From assembly GCA_003170325.1 (NCBI GenBank), contig PMZP01000031.1, forward strand, positions 1-30,632: a DNA stretch of 30,632 bases, in the 5' to 3' direction. Shown here in pieces: positions 22,131-29,633 of this stretch. Made by a program: the position numbers and the translations under genes. This DNA comes from Candidatus Tayloriibacteriota bacterium (lineage in GTDB: Bacteria > Patescibacteriota > Minisyncoccia > Phycocordibacterales > PALSA-1337). The notes under the pieces are model-generated. The model was not told the DNA's origin, searched no databases, and worked only from the letters and a program-made list of their open reading frames with translations. The first letter of the stretch is position 1. Each line of letters starts with the position of its first letter.

Positions 22131-22159
22131 ATACTAGGTCGGCTGACAGTCAATGTCAA
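22131..22159 (-). promoter_or_regulatory. Promoter of the 241-aa orphan gene
   Basis: On the minus strand a perfect TTGACA (22154-22159), 17-nt spacer and TAGTAT (22131-22136). This is the strongest sigma-70-type match in the window. It lies between pgk and the gene. Confidence 0.7.
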
Positions 22160-22162
22160 ACT

Positions 22163-23311
22163 CTAATCACCCGACTCTTCCAACGCCTCTATCCCCGGCA
22201 AAGTCCCCTTGGCTAGGAAATCTAGCATGGCACCGCCGCCGGTGGAAACGAAAGTGAACTTGTCTTGATTCTGGAGCTCTTCGATAGCCGCCAAGGTGTC
22301 TCCCCCGCCAACAATCGAAACCACCCCACTCGTGCCTGCTGTCGCTTCGCCGATTATCTTCGCCAACTCCAATGTCGGCTGTTTGTAACCGCCCTCATAC
22401 ATGCCGAGCGGCCCGTTCCAAAGGATGAATTTCGCCGCGCTGATCTTTTCCTTGAGCATTTGAAGCGTCTTTGGTCCGTCATCCATTATCTTATCCGTCA
22501 ATGACAGCGAATCAGCCGCTTTTGAGACGCCTTCCTGATTGATGATATCGACAGGCAATAATAGTTTTGGACTTTTAATGAATGCCGACAAGTCGATCCC
22601 CGTCTTGGAGATGAGCGACTGTCCAATTTCAAAGCCTTTAGCCTTGAACAGGTCATTCGCCAGCGCTCCGCCGACAAATATCTGGTCGGCGATATCCAGG
22701 AATTTGGCCAGCAACGGCAATTTTGTCTCGAATTTGGCTCCGCCGAGAATGAAAAGGAATGGATGTGCGGGATTAAAAGCGCGCGAGAGGTTGGCCACTT
22801 CTTTTTCTAATTGGAATCCGACGTAGCTCGGCAATAATTTCGGTACGCCTACGATCGAGGCGTGCTCGCGATGGCAGACAGGAAACGCGTCATTTACGTA
22901 GATGTCTGCCAATGAAGCCAGCTCCTTGGCAAACTTCGGATCATTCTTTTTCTCGCCCTCGAAGAACCGCAGGTTTTCCATTAAAAAAACTCTCCTAGCT
23001 CCTAGCTCCAAGCTCCCAGCTTCGATGATCTCGTAAGCCTTCTTATAATCCTTGATGAACGTCACCGGCTGTCCCAGTTTCTTCAACTGATCGGCGATCG
23101 GCTGTAAGGTCAGATTTCCGCCGTCATTATCCTCCAAGTGGCTGACCAAAATGACCGTCGCCCCTTTCCCGCGCAAAAAATCGACTGTTGGCAGTGCCGC
23201 TCTGATCCGAAAATCATCAACCACAGCGCCGTTCTTCACCGGCACATTGAAATCAGCACGCAGAAGCACTTTGACGCCATCGAGATGCGGGATATCGCGG
23301 AGGGTTTTCAT
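22163..23311 (-). CDS. pgk: Phosphoglycerate kinase
   Basis: 382 aa, near the family's normal length. It makes ATP from 1,3-bisphosphoglycerate and ADP in glycolysis. Recognised segments are VLLRADFNVPVKNG (substrate loop), ENLRFFEGEKKNDP, NDAFPVCHREHAS, FILGGAKFETKLPLL and the C-terminal nucleotide loop VSIVGGGDTLAAIE. NDAFPVCHREHAS departs from the common NDAFGTAHRAHAS. Four 7-bp tandem units (22994-23021) encode the linker EAGSLELGARR just before the ENLRF motif, where family members have little conservation. It follows tpiA by 54 nt in the same direction, so the two glycolytic genes probably form one operon. No Shine-Dalgarno site is seen. Confidence 0.97.
   Translation of the reverse strand: MKTLRDIPHLDGVKVLLRADFNVPVKNGAVVDDFRIRAALPTVDFLRGKGATVILVSHLEDNDGGNLTLQPIADQLKKLGQPVTFIKDYKKAYEIIEAGSLELGARRVFLMENLRFFEGEKKNDPKFAKELASLADIYVNDAFPVCHREHASIVGVPKLLPSYVGFQLEKEVANLSRAFNPAHPFLFILGGAKFETKLPLLAKFLDIADQIFVGGALANDLFKAKGFEIGQSLISKTGIDLSAFIKSPKLLLPVDIINQEGVSKAADSLSLTDKIMDDGPKTLQMLKEKISAAKFILWNGPLGMYEGGYKQPTLELAKIIGEATAGTSGVVSIVGGGDTLAAIEELQNQDKFTFVSTGGGAMLDFLAKGTLPGIEALEESGD
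22994..23021. repeat. Four tandem 7-bp units inside pgk
   Basis: CCTAGCT, CCTAGCT, CCAAGCT, CCCAGCT in a row on the plus strand, inside a conserved gene. Gain or loss of one unit would shift the pgk frame, so the number must be held by selection. Confidence 0.7.
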
Positions 23312-23365
23312 TTATTAGTTGTTTTAAATGCTAATTTGCTCTCACGTCGCACCCATACCTCATAA

Positions 23366-24145
23366 TTAATACTTCACCTCATCCACCGCCTTCAAAAGCT
23401 CCACGAAGCCGACAGCATTCAAACTCTCGCGGCCGACTAGCAGGCCGTCGACTTGGCCGATCTTCATGATATCGGCGGCATTGTGGAAATTGACCGAGCC
23501 GCCATAGAGGACCTGGACTTTTTGGGCGGAATCATTGCCGAAGATATCGGAAAAGATCTTCTTTACGAATATAGCCATCTCGCAGATGTCTTCCGGCTTC
23601 ATAGACTCCTTGGCACCGATAGCCCAGACCGGCTCATAAGCCAGGATGACGTCCTGGCTACGCAACTTGGGAACATCAGCCAGAGACTTTCGCATCTGAT
23701 CCTTGACGAAGTCGAAATGCGCTCCGCTTTCATCGCGGTTCTTTTCGCCGACACAGAGGATCGCTTTCATTCCGGCTTCAAGGACTGCTATTACACGATT
23801 CGATACGGTCTCATCCGTATCACCGATATTTGCTCCTTCCCTTCTCGTCTCCGAATGACCGACGATCACGTATTCAACGCCGATATCACGGAGCACATTG
23901 GCACTAACTTCTCCCGTATGCGCCCCGCCGGTTTCGAAAGACGCCGATTGCGCGCCGAGGTGATAGTGCAGGTATTTCTTCCTCGAGGCGGCTGCCAGGA
24001 TGAAAGGAAAGGGTGGACAGACCACTGCGTCCGTATGCTCCAGCTTGGAAGCCGCCCGGCGCGTCTTTCGGGCGATGCGTTTGGCCTCATCCACTGTTCC
24101 CGGATTCATCTTCCAATTTCCCACTACGATTTTCTTGTTGCTCAT
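23366..24145 (-). CDS. tpiA: Triosephosphate isomerase
   Basis: 259 aa from the ATG at 24143-24145. It interconverts dihydroxyacetone phosphate and glyceraldehyde 3-phosphate. Catalytic residues are visible: Lys in VVGNWKMN, His in VIVGHSETR and Glu in LAYEPVWAIG. The phosphate-binding VLYGGSV and GLLVGRESL are also present. The frame is open for 30 further codons, but TACAAT at 24155-24160 places the promoter in that extension, 9 nt before the chosen ATG, so the shorter start is right. pgk follows 54 nt downstream. Upstream lies the 109-bp inverted-repeat element, which separates it from the pilus genes. Confidence 0.97.
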   Translation of the reverse strand: MSNKKIVVGNWKMNPGTVDEAKRIARKTRRAASKLEHTDAVVCPPFPFILAAASRKKYLHYHLGAQSASFETGGAHTGEVSANVLRDIGVEYVIVGHSETRREGANIGDTDETVSNRVIAVLEAGMKAILCVGEKNRDESGAHFDFVKDQMRKSLADVPKLRSQDVILAYEPVWAIGAKESMKPEDICEMAIFVKKIFSDIFGNDSAQKVQVLYGGSVNFHNAADIMKIGQVDGLLVGRESLNAVGFVELLKAVDEVKY

Positions 24146-24154
24146 ATAAGCAGT

Positions 24155-24160
24155 ATTGTA
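24155..24160 (-). promoter_or_regulatory. -10 box of tpiA
   Basis: TACAAT on the minus strand, 9 nt before the ATG at 24143-24145, giving a leader of at most a few bases. No clear -35. Confidence 0.4.
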
Positions 24161-24200
24161 CCGAAAATCCTGATAAAATGCGATTCGGCCGATTAATTCA

Positions 24201-24309
24201 AGCTCGGTGAACAATGTCTTCGAGCGATAACGCAACTATCAGTCGCTGTTGAGCGTTCTCTAATCGGCACTCCATTGCGTTAGAGCGAGAAAACATTGTT
24301 CACCGAGCT
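24201..24309. mobile_element. 109-bp MITE-like inverted-repeat element
   Basis: The outer arms are a perfect 17-bp inverted repeat: AGCTCGGTGAACAATGT at 24201-24217 and its complement at 24293-24309. An inner pair, TAACGCAA (24228-24235) with TTGCGTTA (24275-24282), continues the symmetry, separated by GAGCGA, which stands in the same direction on both sides. The seven bases TAATTCA occur directly before the left arm (24194-24200) and three bases after the right arm (24313-24319), like a target duplication. The right copy lies in the last codons of the prepilin-like gene. No ORF is inside. The apex CGCT-GTTG-AGCG could cap a long RNA hairpin. Alternatives are a structured RNA or a read-through barrier; neither arm has a terminator T-run. 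Confidence 0.6.
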
Positions 24310-24311
24310 CA

Positions 24312-25883
24312 CTAATTCAGCTGCTGCCACGATATCACCTGATATTGCGTGGTCGCTTGCGGGAATGACGGCGGCGGCGCATAGAGCAGATTGGCGTCAT
24401 AGTTGATGTTCCGAATATCATAACCAGTACCGTCGCTATAGGCAAATCCGTATCTAATGGCTGTGGCTATCATGCCGAGCAGAGTCAGTGAGTTGCGTTG
24501 CGAATAGTCATTGCTTCCGACCGTGCAATTGCCATTGTAATAATATCTGCCGACACGCCCATTTTCGGCGACTAGGGCCGCGTCGATCTCGTAGGTATCG
24601 TCGCTGACCATCCCGGAATTGATGTTCCCTTGGGCGATGAGACCGATGACATCATTGCCGTTGGTGTTGGTGTATCTCAAATTGGTGTTGATGGTGATGT
24701 TCGAATAGTTGTCCGGATTGCTAGATCCGATGATACCGGCGGCGATAGTGATCCGCGCATTGCTCACCGTGCCGTCGACCCAGATGTCATCATCGACGAA
24801 GATGACGCCGTTTCCAGGAATTGGCCAGGAATGATCCGGATTCGGTCCGTTGACCGTAGTCTCATTGGAATTACCGGAATTATTGCTACCCGTCAGACCC
24901 TTGATTGACCAGGTGCCCCATTGCGTCTGGCTTTGAGCCGTGCCATCCTTGCCGCAATTGTTGGGAGTCGCCTGTAAAGCCGTCACCTTGTACATGAAAT
25001 AACTCGTGGCGTTGCCGTTTTGAGAATTCGGGGTTTCAAAGACTATGTGGTACCCCTGTGAATTGGAAGTCGTCCATTCCTTGCCGCCGTTCTCTGCCAA
25101 TAATTGCAACTGATTCAAGTTGGCCGCCAAGCCACCGAAAGGAAAAGATGGCACTGGAAATTGCCGGCCAGAAGTAAAGATACCTGGGCGGCTCGGCGCC
25201 GGCAATGACGTTTGGTTCCTCTCTGACGGACTGGCCGTGGTATACACGCCATAATCCGTCGACCCGTCATCCGGATCGGTATATGTTGACATCGCGCTGG
25301 ATACCAGATTATTTGCCAGGCCGTCGAAATGGATGCCGCCATTGGACTGGATCGGCCCGAAGACTGTCGTGCCCGCGCCAAAATTCATATTGTCGTTAGC
25401 AACCACGGCGAAACGCGCCAGAGAAGGTATGGCCAAAGTCTCCTGAACCGTCCGGCTCACCGTTCCCGAGGCTAGGGCACCGACGGAAACGATCTTCACT
25501 ATGGTTGAACCGACCGGTGGTGGCGTGATCGTCAGTGAATAGGTGCCGAGCAGATTGCCATCCCTATCGAAGAACTTGTGTACGTACGGTTGCGGCGTGG
25601 TCGTGCCGTCTTTGTAGTCGTTGGGACTTTGGGCCAGGTGCCATTGATAGTAGTCGACGCCGGCTTCAGCGATCTGGAAAGCCTGTTCGCGAGCCGCCAC
25701 ATTCCGGATGCTTCGGAGGAGCACGGCTCCCCAATTGACCAGACCGATGATCATAGTGATGGCGATAGCCGCGAAGACGAGGACGCTCACCAAGATATCG
25801 CCGGACGATCGCGCCGACTTTGATCGTACCGACCCAGACGATCTTGATTCAACCACGCCGATTTTGGGATGATTGGTTTTCAT
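24312..25883 (-). CDS. PilX-like minor pilin / pilus assembly protein
   Basis: 523 aa. A charged N-terminus (MKTNHPKIGVVESRSSGSV) leads to one membrane segment (about 29-52, ILVSVLVFAAIAITMIIGLV). A helix with AAREQAFQIAEAGVDYYQWH follows, the pattern of PilX/PilX_N proteins, which assemble with minor pilins of the type IV pilus. The rest is a large extracellular beta-rich part with Asn/Gly/Thr-rich repeats (DDDIWVDGTVSNARITIAAG). The prepilin Glu at +5 is not evident, as in many PilX proteins. The start overlaps the previous gene's stop as ATGA, so the two are translationally coupled. The stop lies at the edge of the 109-bp inverted-repeat element. Confidence 0.8.
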   Translation of the reverse strand: MKTNHPKIGVVESRSSGSVRSKSARSSGDILVSVLVFAAIAITMIIGLVNWGAVLLRSIRNVAAREQAFQIAEAGVDYYQWHLAQSPNDYKDGTTTPQPYVHKFFDRDGNLLGTYSLTITPPPVGSTIVKIVSVGALASGTVSRTVQETLAIPSLARFAVVANDNMNFGAGTTVFGPIQSNGGIHFDGLANNLVSSAMSTYTDPDDGSTDYGVYTTASPSERNQTSLPAPSRPGIFTSGRQFPVPSFPFGGLAANLNQLQLLAENGGKEWTTSNSQGYHIVFETPNSQNGNATSYFMYKVTALQATPNNCGKDGTAQSQTQWGTWSIKGLTGSNNSGNSNETTVNGPNPDHSWPIPGNGVIFVDDDIWVDGTVSNARITIAAGIIGSSNPDNYSNITINTNLRYTNTNGNDVIGLIAQGNINSGMVSDDTYEIDAALVAENGRVGRYYYNGNCTVGSNDYSQRNSLTLLGMIATAIRYGFAYSDGTGYDIRNINYDANLLYAPPPSFPQATTQYQVISWQQLN

Positions 25884-26539
25884 AGGTTCGTCTTTAGATT
25901 GCGGAAGCTGGCTTGGATCGTGTAAGTGGTGGGAGCTGGAGAGTGAGTCGGGTCGAAGTCCAGAGTCACGTTAACTCTGACCAATCTGACCGCCGTGGTC
26001 GTGACCGGCTGGACTAGCGGCGTGGATGTCCCATTATAATTTGTATCGAAATACTGAAAAACCGGAGTACTCGTGCCGTTCACCACATTGGTGAATATGG
26101 TCGTAGTCGACTGGTTGGCCGAATTGTAGACGGCTGGCGATCCCGAAGGTTGTATGACGACCTGGTATATCGTCTTGCCGATGAGCGTGTAGCTCAACTC
26201 TTCGGCGGTGCCGTCATTATCCGGATCGCAAAAGAAAGTAATGGTCGTACTGCCGGCCAAAACCAGAGGATAAGCGCCGTTCGCCGCCGGCTCGACCTCC
26301 CGGAGCTCTTGGAGCATGGTCTTCAGGATGATTTGGGCGCTCTGGGCAGTCTGATAAGAACCGGAAACAGTACTCTGATAATTCAGGATATTCACGTAGA
26401 ATGTCGTCACCGCCACCATGACGACCACGAAGATCGCCATGGCTACCAGCAGTTCCGCGAACGTCATGCCTCGGCAGCTCGAATGATCACCGTTTGCTTT
26501 TATGCGCGAATATATTTGCGTGGGTCTGTACGTGATCAT
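25880..26539 (-). CDS. Type IV prepilin-like protein (PilW/PulJ type)
   Basis: 219 aa. The prepilin signal ends at Gly24 (CRG, then MTFAELLVAMAIFVVVM), with Glu at position +5 of the mature protein (residue 29), as the prepilin peptidase and pilus assembly require. A hydrophobic helix follows, then a beta-rich globular part with FFCDPDNDGTAEELSYTLIG, typical of PilW-like minor pilins. It starts 4 nt after the stop of the larger prepilin gene and overlaps the start of the PilX-like gene, so the three pilins form one tightly packed unit. Confidence 0.88.
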   Translation of the reverse strand: MITYRPTQIYSRIKANGDHSSCRGMTFAELLVAMAIFVVVMVAVTTFYVNILNYQSTVSGSYQTAQSAQIILKTMLQELREVEPAANGAYPLVLAGSTTITFFCDPDNDGTAEELSYTLIGKTIYQVVIQPSGSPAVYNSANQSTTTIFTNVVNGTSTPVFQYFDTNYNGTSTPLVQPVTTTAVRLVRVNVTLDFDPTHSPAPTTYTIQASFRNLKTNL

Positions 26540-26543
26540 TTGA

Positions 26544-28322
26544 TTATGGTCCCAGACTGATCGTCTGTTGTTGCCAACCGTTTACGATCGTCACCGAACC
26601 GGAGTACGAAGTATAGCCCATCTTGGAAACAGTCAAGGTGTAGCTTCCCGCAGATAGTCCCTGGAATATGGCTTGCCCGGGCGGAATGCAGTTGGAAGTA
26701 TAGGCGAAGGAGACATTGGAGACCATCGGGGTGACCGTGGCCGTATTGGTCGTCAGGTACGCCAAGTACCGGGCGAATTCATTGCCGTTGCTCAAAGAAT
26801 TTATGGCCGATCCCGGCACCGTAAAATAGGAGTTAGGCGTGCCATCTGGTCCGAGATATGTCCAAGTAGTCGAAGTGGAGGTCGGATTGGTGGCGAACTG
26901 GAATTTCACACTGCTCAAACCTGTGAGGACCGGTTGGCTCAAGGGCGTCCAGGAAAAAGTATAAAAATTGCTGGTCGTACCTGTATCGAAAGTCGAGGAC
27001 TCCAAGGTAGCCGTGGCCGCGGTATTATAAAGTCCGAAAGCTTGCTTCATCACGATGTTCCCCGTCGATGTGGACGTATCGACCAGTCCGTTGCTAGTAG
27101 AATATTGGTTAGCATTCCCGAACATCGCTTGTCCGCTTCCGCCCGACCAGTCTGTCTGTGCCAGATATCCCTGTCCGGTCACATAGCTCTGACTGTATCC
27201 TCCCCCGTTAGACAGAGTGATAGTCGCTCCGGAGATCGGTAGCTTGCTACCCCTGTCGGCCACCGATACCATCAGGCTGTTCGAACTTTTCGGGACGACC
27301 ACTAGTTGGACGTTCTGTGAATTGTTGGGATTCAGAGTAAAAGGACTATAAGGGTTTATGCCTTCCACATCGTATGCGCTGTCCGTCGGAGTCAAGGAGT
27401 ACGTATCCCATTCCATATTATTGAGATCGAGCTGCGCTCCAGCTCCGGTCGTGAAATTGGTCATCGGGTACTTGGTCACGCTAGGGCTGGTGCCGATGAG
27501 TTTGGCCCCGACCAAAGAGAAATGAACATTCGGCACCGCCGCGCATAGCGGCGTGACGCTCGTTACATGGAGGGAGCTCAACTGGTCGATGGCGAAACTA
27601 GTCGTCGTCACCTGCTGGCTCAGTACCGTGGCGTCGGTATTGACCGGCGTGGAAAGCCCCATACTGCCTTGACGCGAGGAGCTGGCCGTCGAGTATCCGG
27701 CCTTAGTCACCGTTATGCGATACATGTTCGTGCCGACTGGAACGCCGATGACATTCAGGATGCCCGTAACGTTGGTCACATCGGAGTCTCGAACGCTCGA
27801 GGTCGCCAAGCTCTGGATGGTCACACTGGCGTCTTCTACGGGCTGACCACTCCCGTTCAAGGCTTGCACGACCAAGGCACCGCCCAGAGAGGCCGATTGG
27901 AGGTTGGCCGGGGAGACTTGGCCGGTCAGCGTGACCGGCTGGAAATCCTTACAGTTCGGACAAGTGACATTGATCTCCACTAGCTTATCGCTGGCCTGTA
28001 ACGACGAACTGGCCAAATTGATGTTCCGGACAGTCAAACCGACCGTGAAGGTAACGCCGCCACGAGTCAATGTTTGCGTCTGCGGCAAGATCCCCAAGGG
28101 AATGCCATTGGAAAGCCCGACCGAAACATAGGGCATATTGCGGATGATCTCGAACTGCTCGTCGGCCAACTCGACCGCCAGAGTCCGCGACTGGGCGCCA
28201 TTCGCCAATTGCAGGAGGCTAGTAAAGGCGCTGTAAGCGGCGATGGCCACGATCAAAAAGATGGCCGTGCCGACTAGCACCTCTATGAGACTAAAACCTC
28301 TTTTTTCCGATTTACGATTCAT
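26544..28322 (-). CDS. Large prepilin with adhesin-like beta domains
   Basis: 592 aa. The prepilin leader MNRKSEKRG is cut before FSLIEVLVGTAIFLIVAI, with Glu14 at +5. The N-terminal helix is followed by a pilin-like part (to about 125) with a CPNC pair, then repeated carboxypeptidase-regulatory/PEGA-like beta units. One is near 155-215 (GQPVEDASVTIQSL). Another is near 350-390 (KLPISGATITLSNGGG), and the C-terminal one ends with GLSAGSYTLTVSKMGYTSYS. Such domains occur in adhesins, so this is probably a tip or minor pilin for surface or host binding. The start codon lies inside a 7-bp tandem repeat. It is 57 nt downstream of pilC. Confidence 0.85.
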   Translation of the reverse strand: MNRKSEKRGFSLIEVLVGTAIFLIVAIAAYSAFTSLLQLANGAQSRTLAVELADEQFEIIRNMPYVSVGLSNGIPLGILPQTQTLTRGGVTFTVGLTVRNINLASSSLQASDKLVEINVTCPNCKDFQPVTLTGQVSPANLQSASLGGALVVQALNGSGQPVEDASVTIQSLATSSVRDSDVTNVTGILNVIGVPVGTNMYRITVTKAGYSTASSSRQGSMGLSTPVNTDATVLSQQVTTTSFAIDQLSSLHVTSVTPLCAAVPNVHFSLVGAKLIGTSPSVTKYPMTNFTTGAGAQLDLNNMEWDTYSLTPTDSAYDVEGINPYSPFTLNPNNSQNVQLVVVPKSSNSLMVSVADRGSKLPISGATITLSNGGGYSQSYVTGQGYLAQTDWSGGSGQAMFGNANQYSTSNGLVDTSTSTGNIVMKQAFGLYNTAATATLESSTFDTGTTSNFYTFSWTPLSQPVLTGLSSVKFQFATNPTSTSTTWTYLGPDGTPNSYFTVPGSAINSLSNGNEFARYLAYLTTNTATVTPMVSNVSFAYTSNCIPPGQAIFQGLSAGSYTLTVSKMGYTSYSGSVTIVNGWQQQTISLGP

Positions 28323-28336
28323 GATTCATGATTCAA
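28316..28336. repeat. Three tandem 7-bp units over the prepilin start codon
   Basis: GATTCAT, GATTCAT, GATTCAA on the plus strand. The ATG of the 592-aa prepilin is complementary to the end of the first unit. A second ATG seven bases upstream is out of frame and stops after five codons. Confidence 0.65.
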
Positions 28337-28379
28337 GAAACGCGCCATTCTTAAATCTTAAATTGGGTTAAACTCTTGC

Positions 28380-29603
28380 CTAGATCGCATTGACCAGCGA
28401 ATACATCGGCTGGATCATGGAAACGGCGAAGAAGCCGACGGCCGCTCCGATCACGATGATGAGAACCGGTTCGATGATGGTGGACATGTCCTTGGTCCTC
28501 TGGTCGACATCCTCCTCGTAGTATTTGGCCACGCCCAGGAGCATCTCTCCCGTCTTCCCCGTCTCTTCGCCGACGCTCATCATTTCCGCGAAGAAGACCG
28601 GGTAGAGCTTGCTGCCCTCTTCGGCGAAGATCTTGGACATGAGATCGCCTTTCTTGATGGCTTCAGCTGCCCGATTGAGCACGGCCCGAAAATGGACGTT
28701 TTGTACGACCATAGCGGTGATGGAGACGGACTCGACCACGTCAACTCCGGAGCCGAGGAGCGACGAAAGCGTGCGGGCGGTGCGAGCGGTATTGACCTCT
28801 TGGACCAATCCACCGATCAGAGGGATCTTCATGATAGTCGCGTGGAAAAAGCTCTTGCCGGAAGGCTTGCGCGACCACCAGAAGAGCGAGCCACCGACCA
28901 ATATGATCGCTATCGCCAAAAGAAGCCCGTCATTCCTTATAAGATCGCTCACACCGAGTACGACTCTGGTTGCGAATGGCAACTCGACCTTGAGATCGGT
29001 GAAAGTCTTCATCAATGTCGGAACGACGAATATGAACATGAGGATGGCGATGAGGATCATGGCCGTGAAGATGACCGCCGGATACATCATGGCCCCGCGG
29101 ATACGCCGTTCCAAGGCGAAGCTCGAGTCCATCTGCGTAGCCACGACCTTGAGCGATTCGGCCAGAGTTCCGGATTGCTCGCCGGCATGGACCATGGAGA
29201 CAAATATCGGTGGAAATACTTTCGGATGCTTGCCCAGGGCATCGGCGAAGGTCGTCCCTTTGTCGATCTCGCTCATGACCTCACCGACGATCTGTTTCAT
29301 CTTTTTGTTGCGCGATTGGCGCTCTAGCACGGAAAGAGCCCGAGACAGAGCCAGTCCGGCCTCTAGCATCGAGCCGAGGTTTCGCGCAAAATTGATCTTC
29401 TCGACGGCTTTGACATGGTCCGTCAGAAAACCGAGCGAGACATTCATATGGATGCCACTCAAGCCGGATCGTTCTTTGAATTCCACGATCTCATCCCCGC
29501 TCTCCCGGAGCATGCGGTATAGCTCGTAGCGATCACCGGCTTCCTTTTCGCCGGAATATATCTCGCCATTGGGTTTCTTTGCTTTGAAGGTAAAATGAGA
29601 CAT
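28380..29603 (-). CDS. pilC: Type IV pilus inner-membrane platform protein PilC
   Basis: 407 aa, standard length. Two T2SSF domains are visible. The first contains FARNLGSMLEAGLALSRALSV and FPPIFVSMVHAGEQSG, followed by the first membrane segments. The second contains TARTLSSLLGSGVDVVESV and FFAEMMSVGEETGKTGEML, and the C-terminal membrane helix IIEPVLIIVIGAAVGFF follows. PilC couples the PilB motor to pilin assembly. It follows pilB by 30 nt and precedes the prepilins in the same direction. Confidence 0.97.
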   Translation of the reverse strand: MSHFTFKAKKPNGEIYSGEKEAGDRYELYRMLRESGDEIVEFKERSGLSGIHMNVSLGFLTDHVKAVEKINFARNLGSMLEAGLALSRALSVLERQSRNKKMKQIVGEVMSEIDKGTTFADALGKHPKVFPPIFVSMVHAGEQSGTLAESLKVVATQMDSSFALERRIRGAMMYPAVIFTAMILIAILMFIFVVPTLMKTFTDLKVELPFATRVVLGVSDLIRNDGLLLAIAIILVGGSLFWWSRKPSGKSFFHATIMKIPLIGGLVQEVNTARTARTLSSLLGSGVDVVESVSITAMVVQNVHFRAVLNRAAEAIKKGDLMSKIFAEEGSKLYPVFFAEMMSVGEETGKTGEMLLGVAKYYEEDVDQRTKDMSTIIEPVLIIVIGAAVGFFAVSMIQPMYSLVNAI

Positions 29604-29633
29604 GTTTTATAAATTTTTCATATAAATTACCAA

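Noticed and set aside
23453..24196. 247-codon plus-strand frame opposite tpiA.
   Set aside because: tpiA has its catalytic Lys, His and Glu on the minus strand. The opposite frame has no family signature.
28609..29529. 306-codon plus-strand frame opposite pilC.
   Set aside because: pilC is unmistakable on the minus strand. The opposite frame has low-complexity Arg/Ser/Thr composition typical of antisense.
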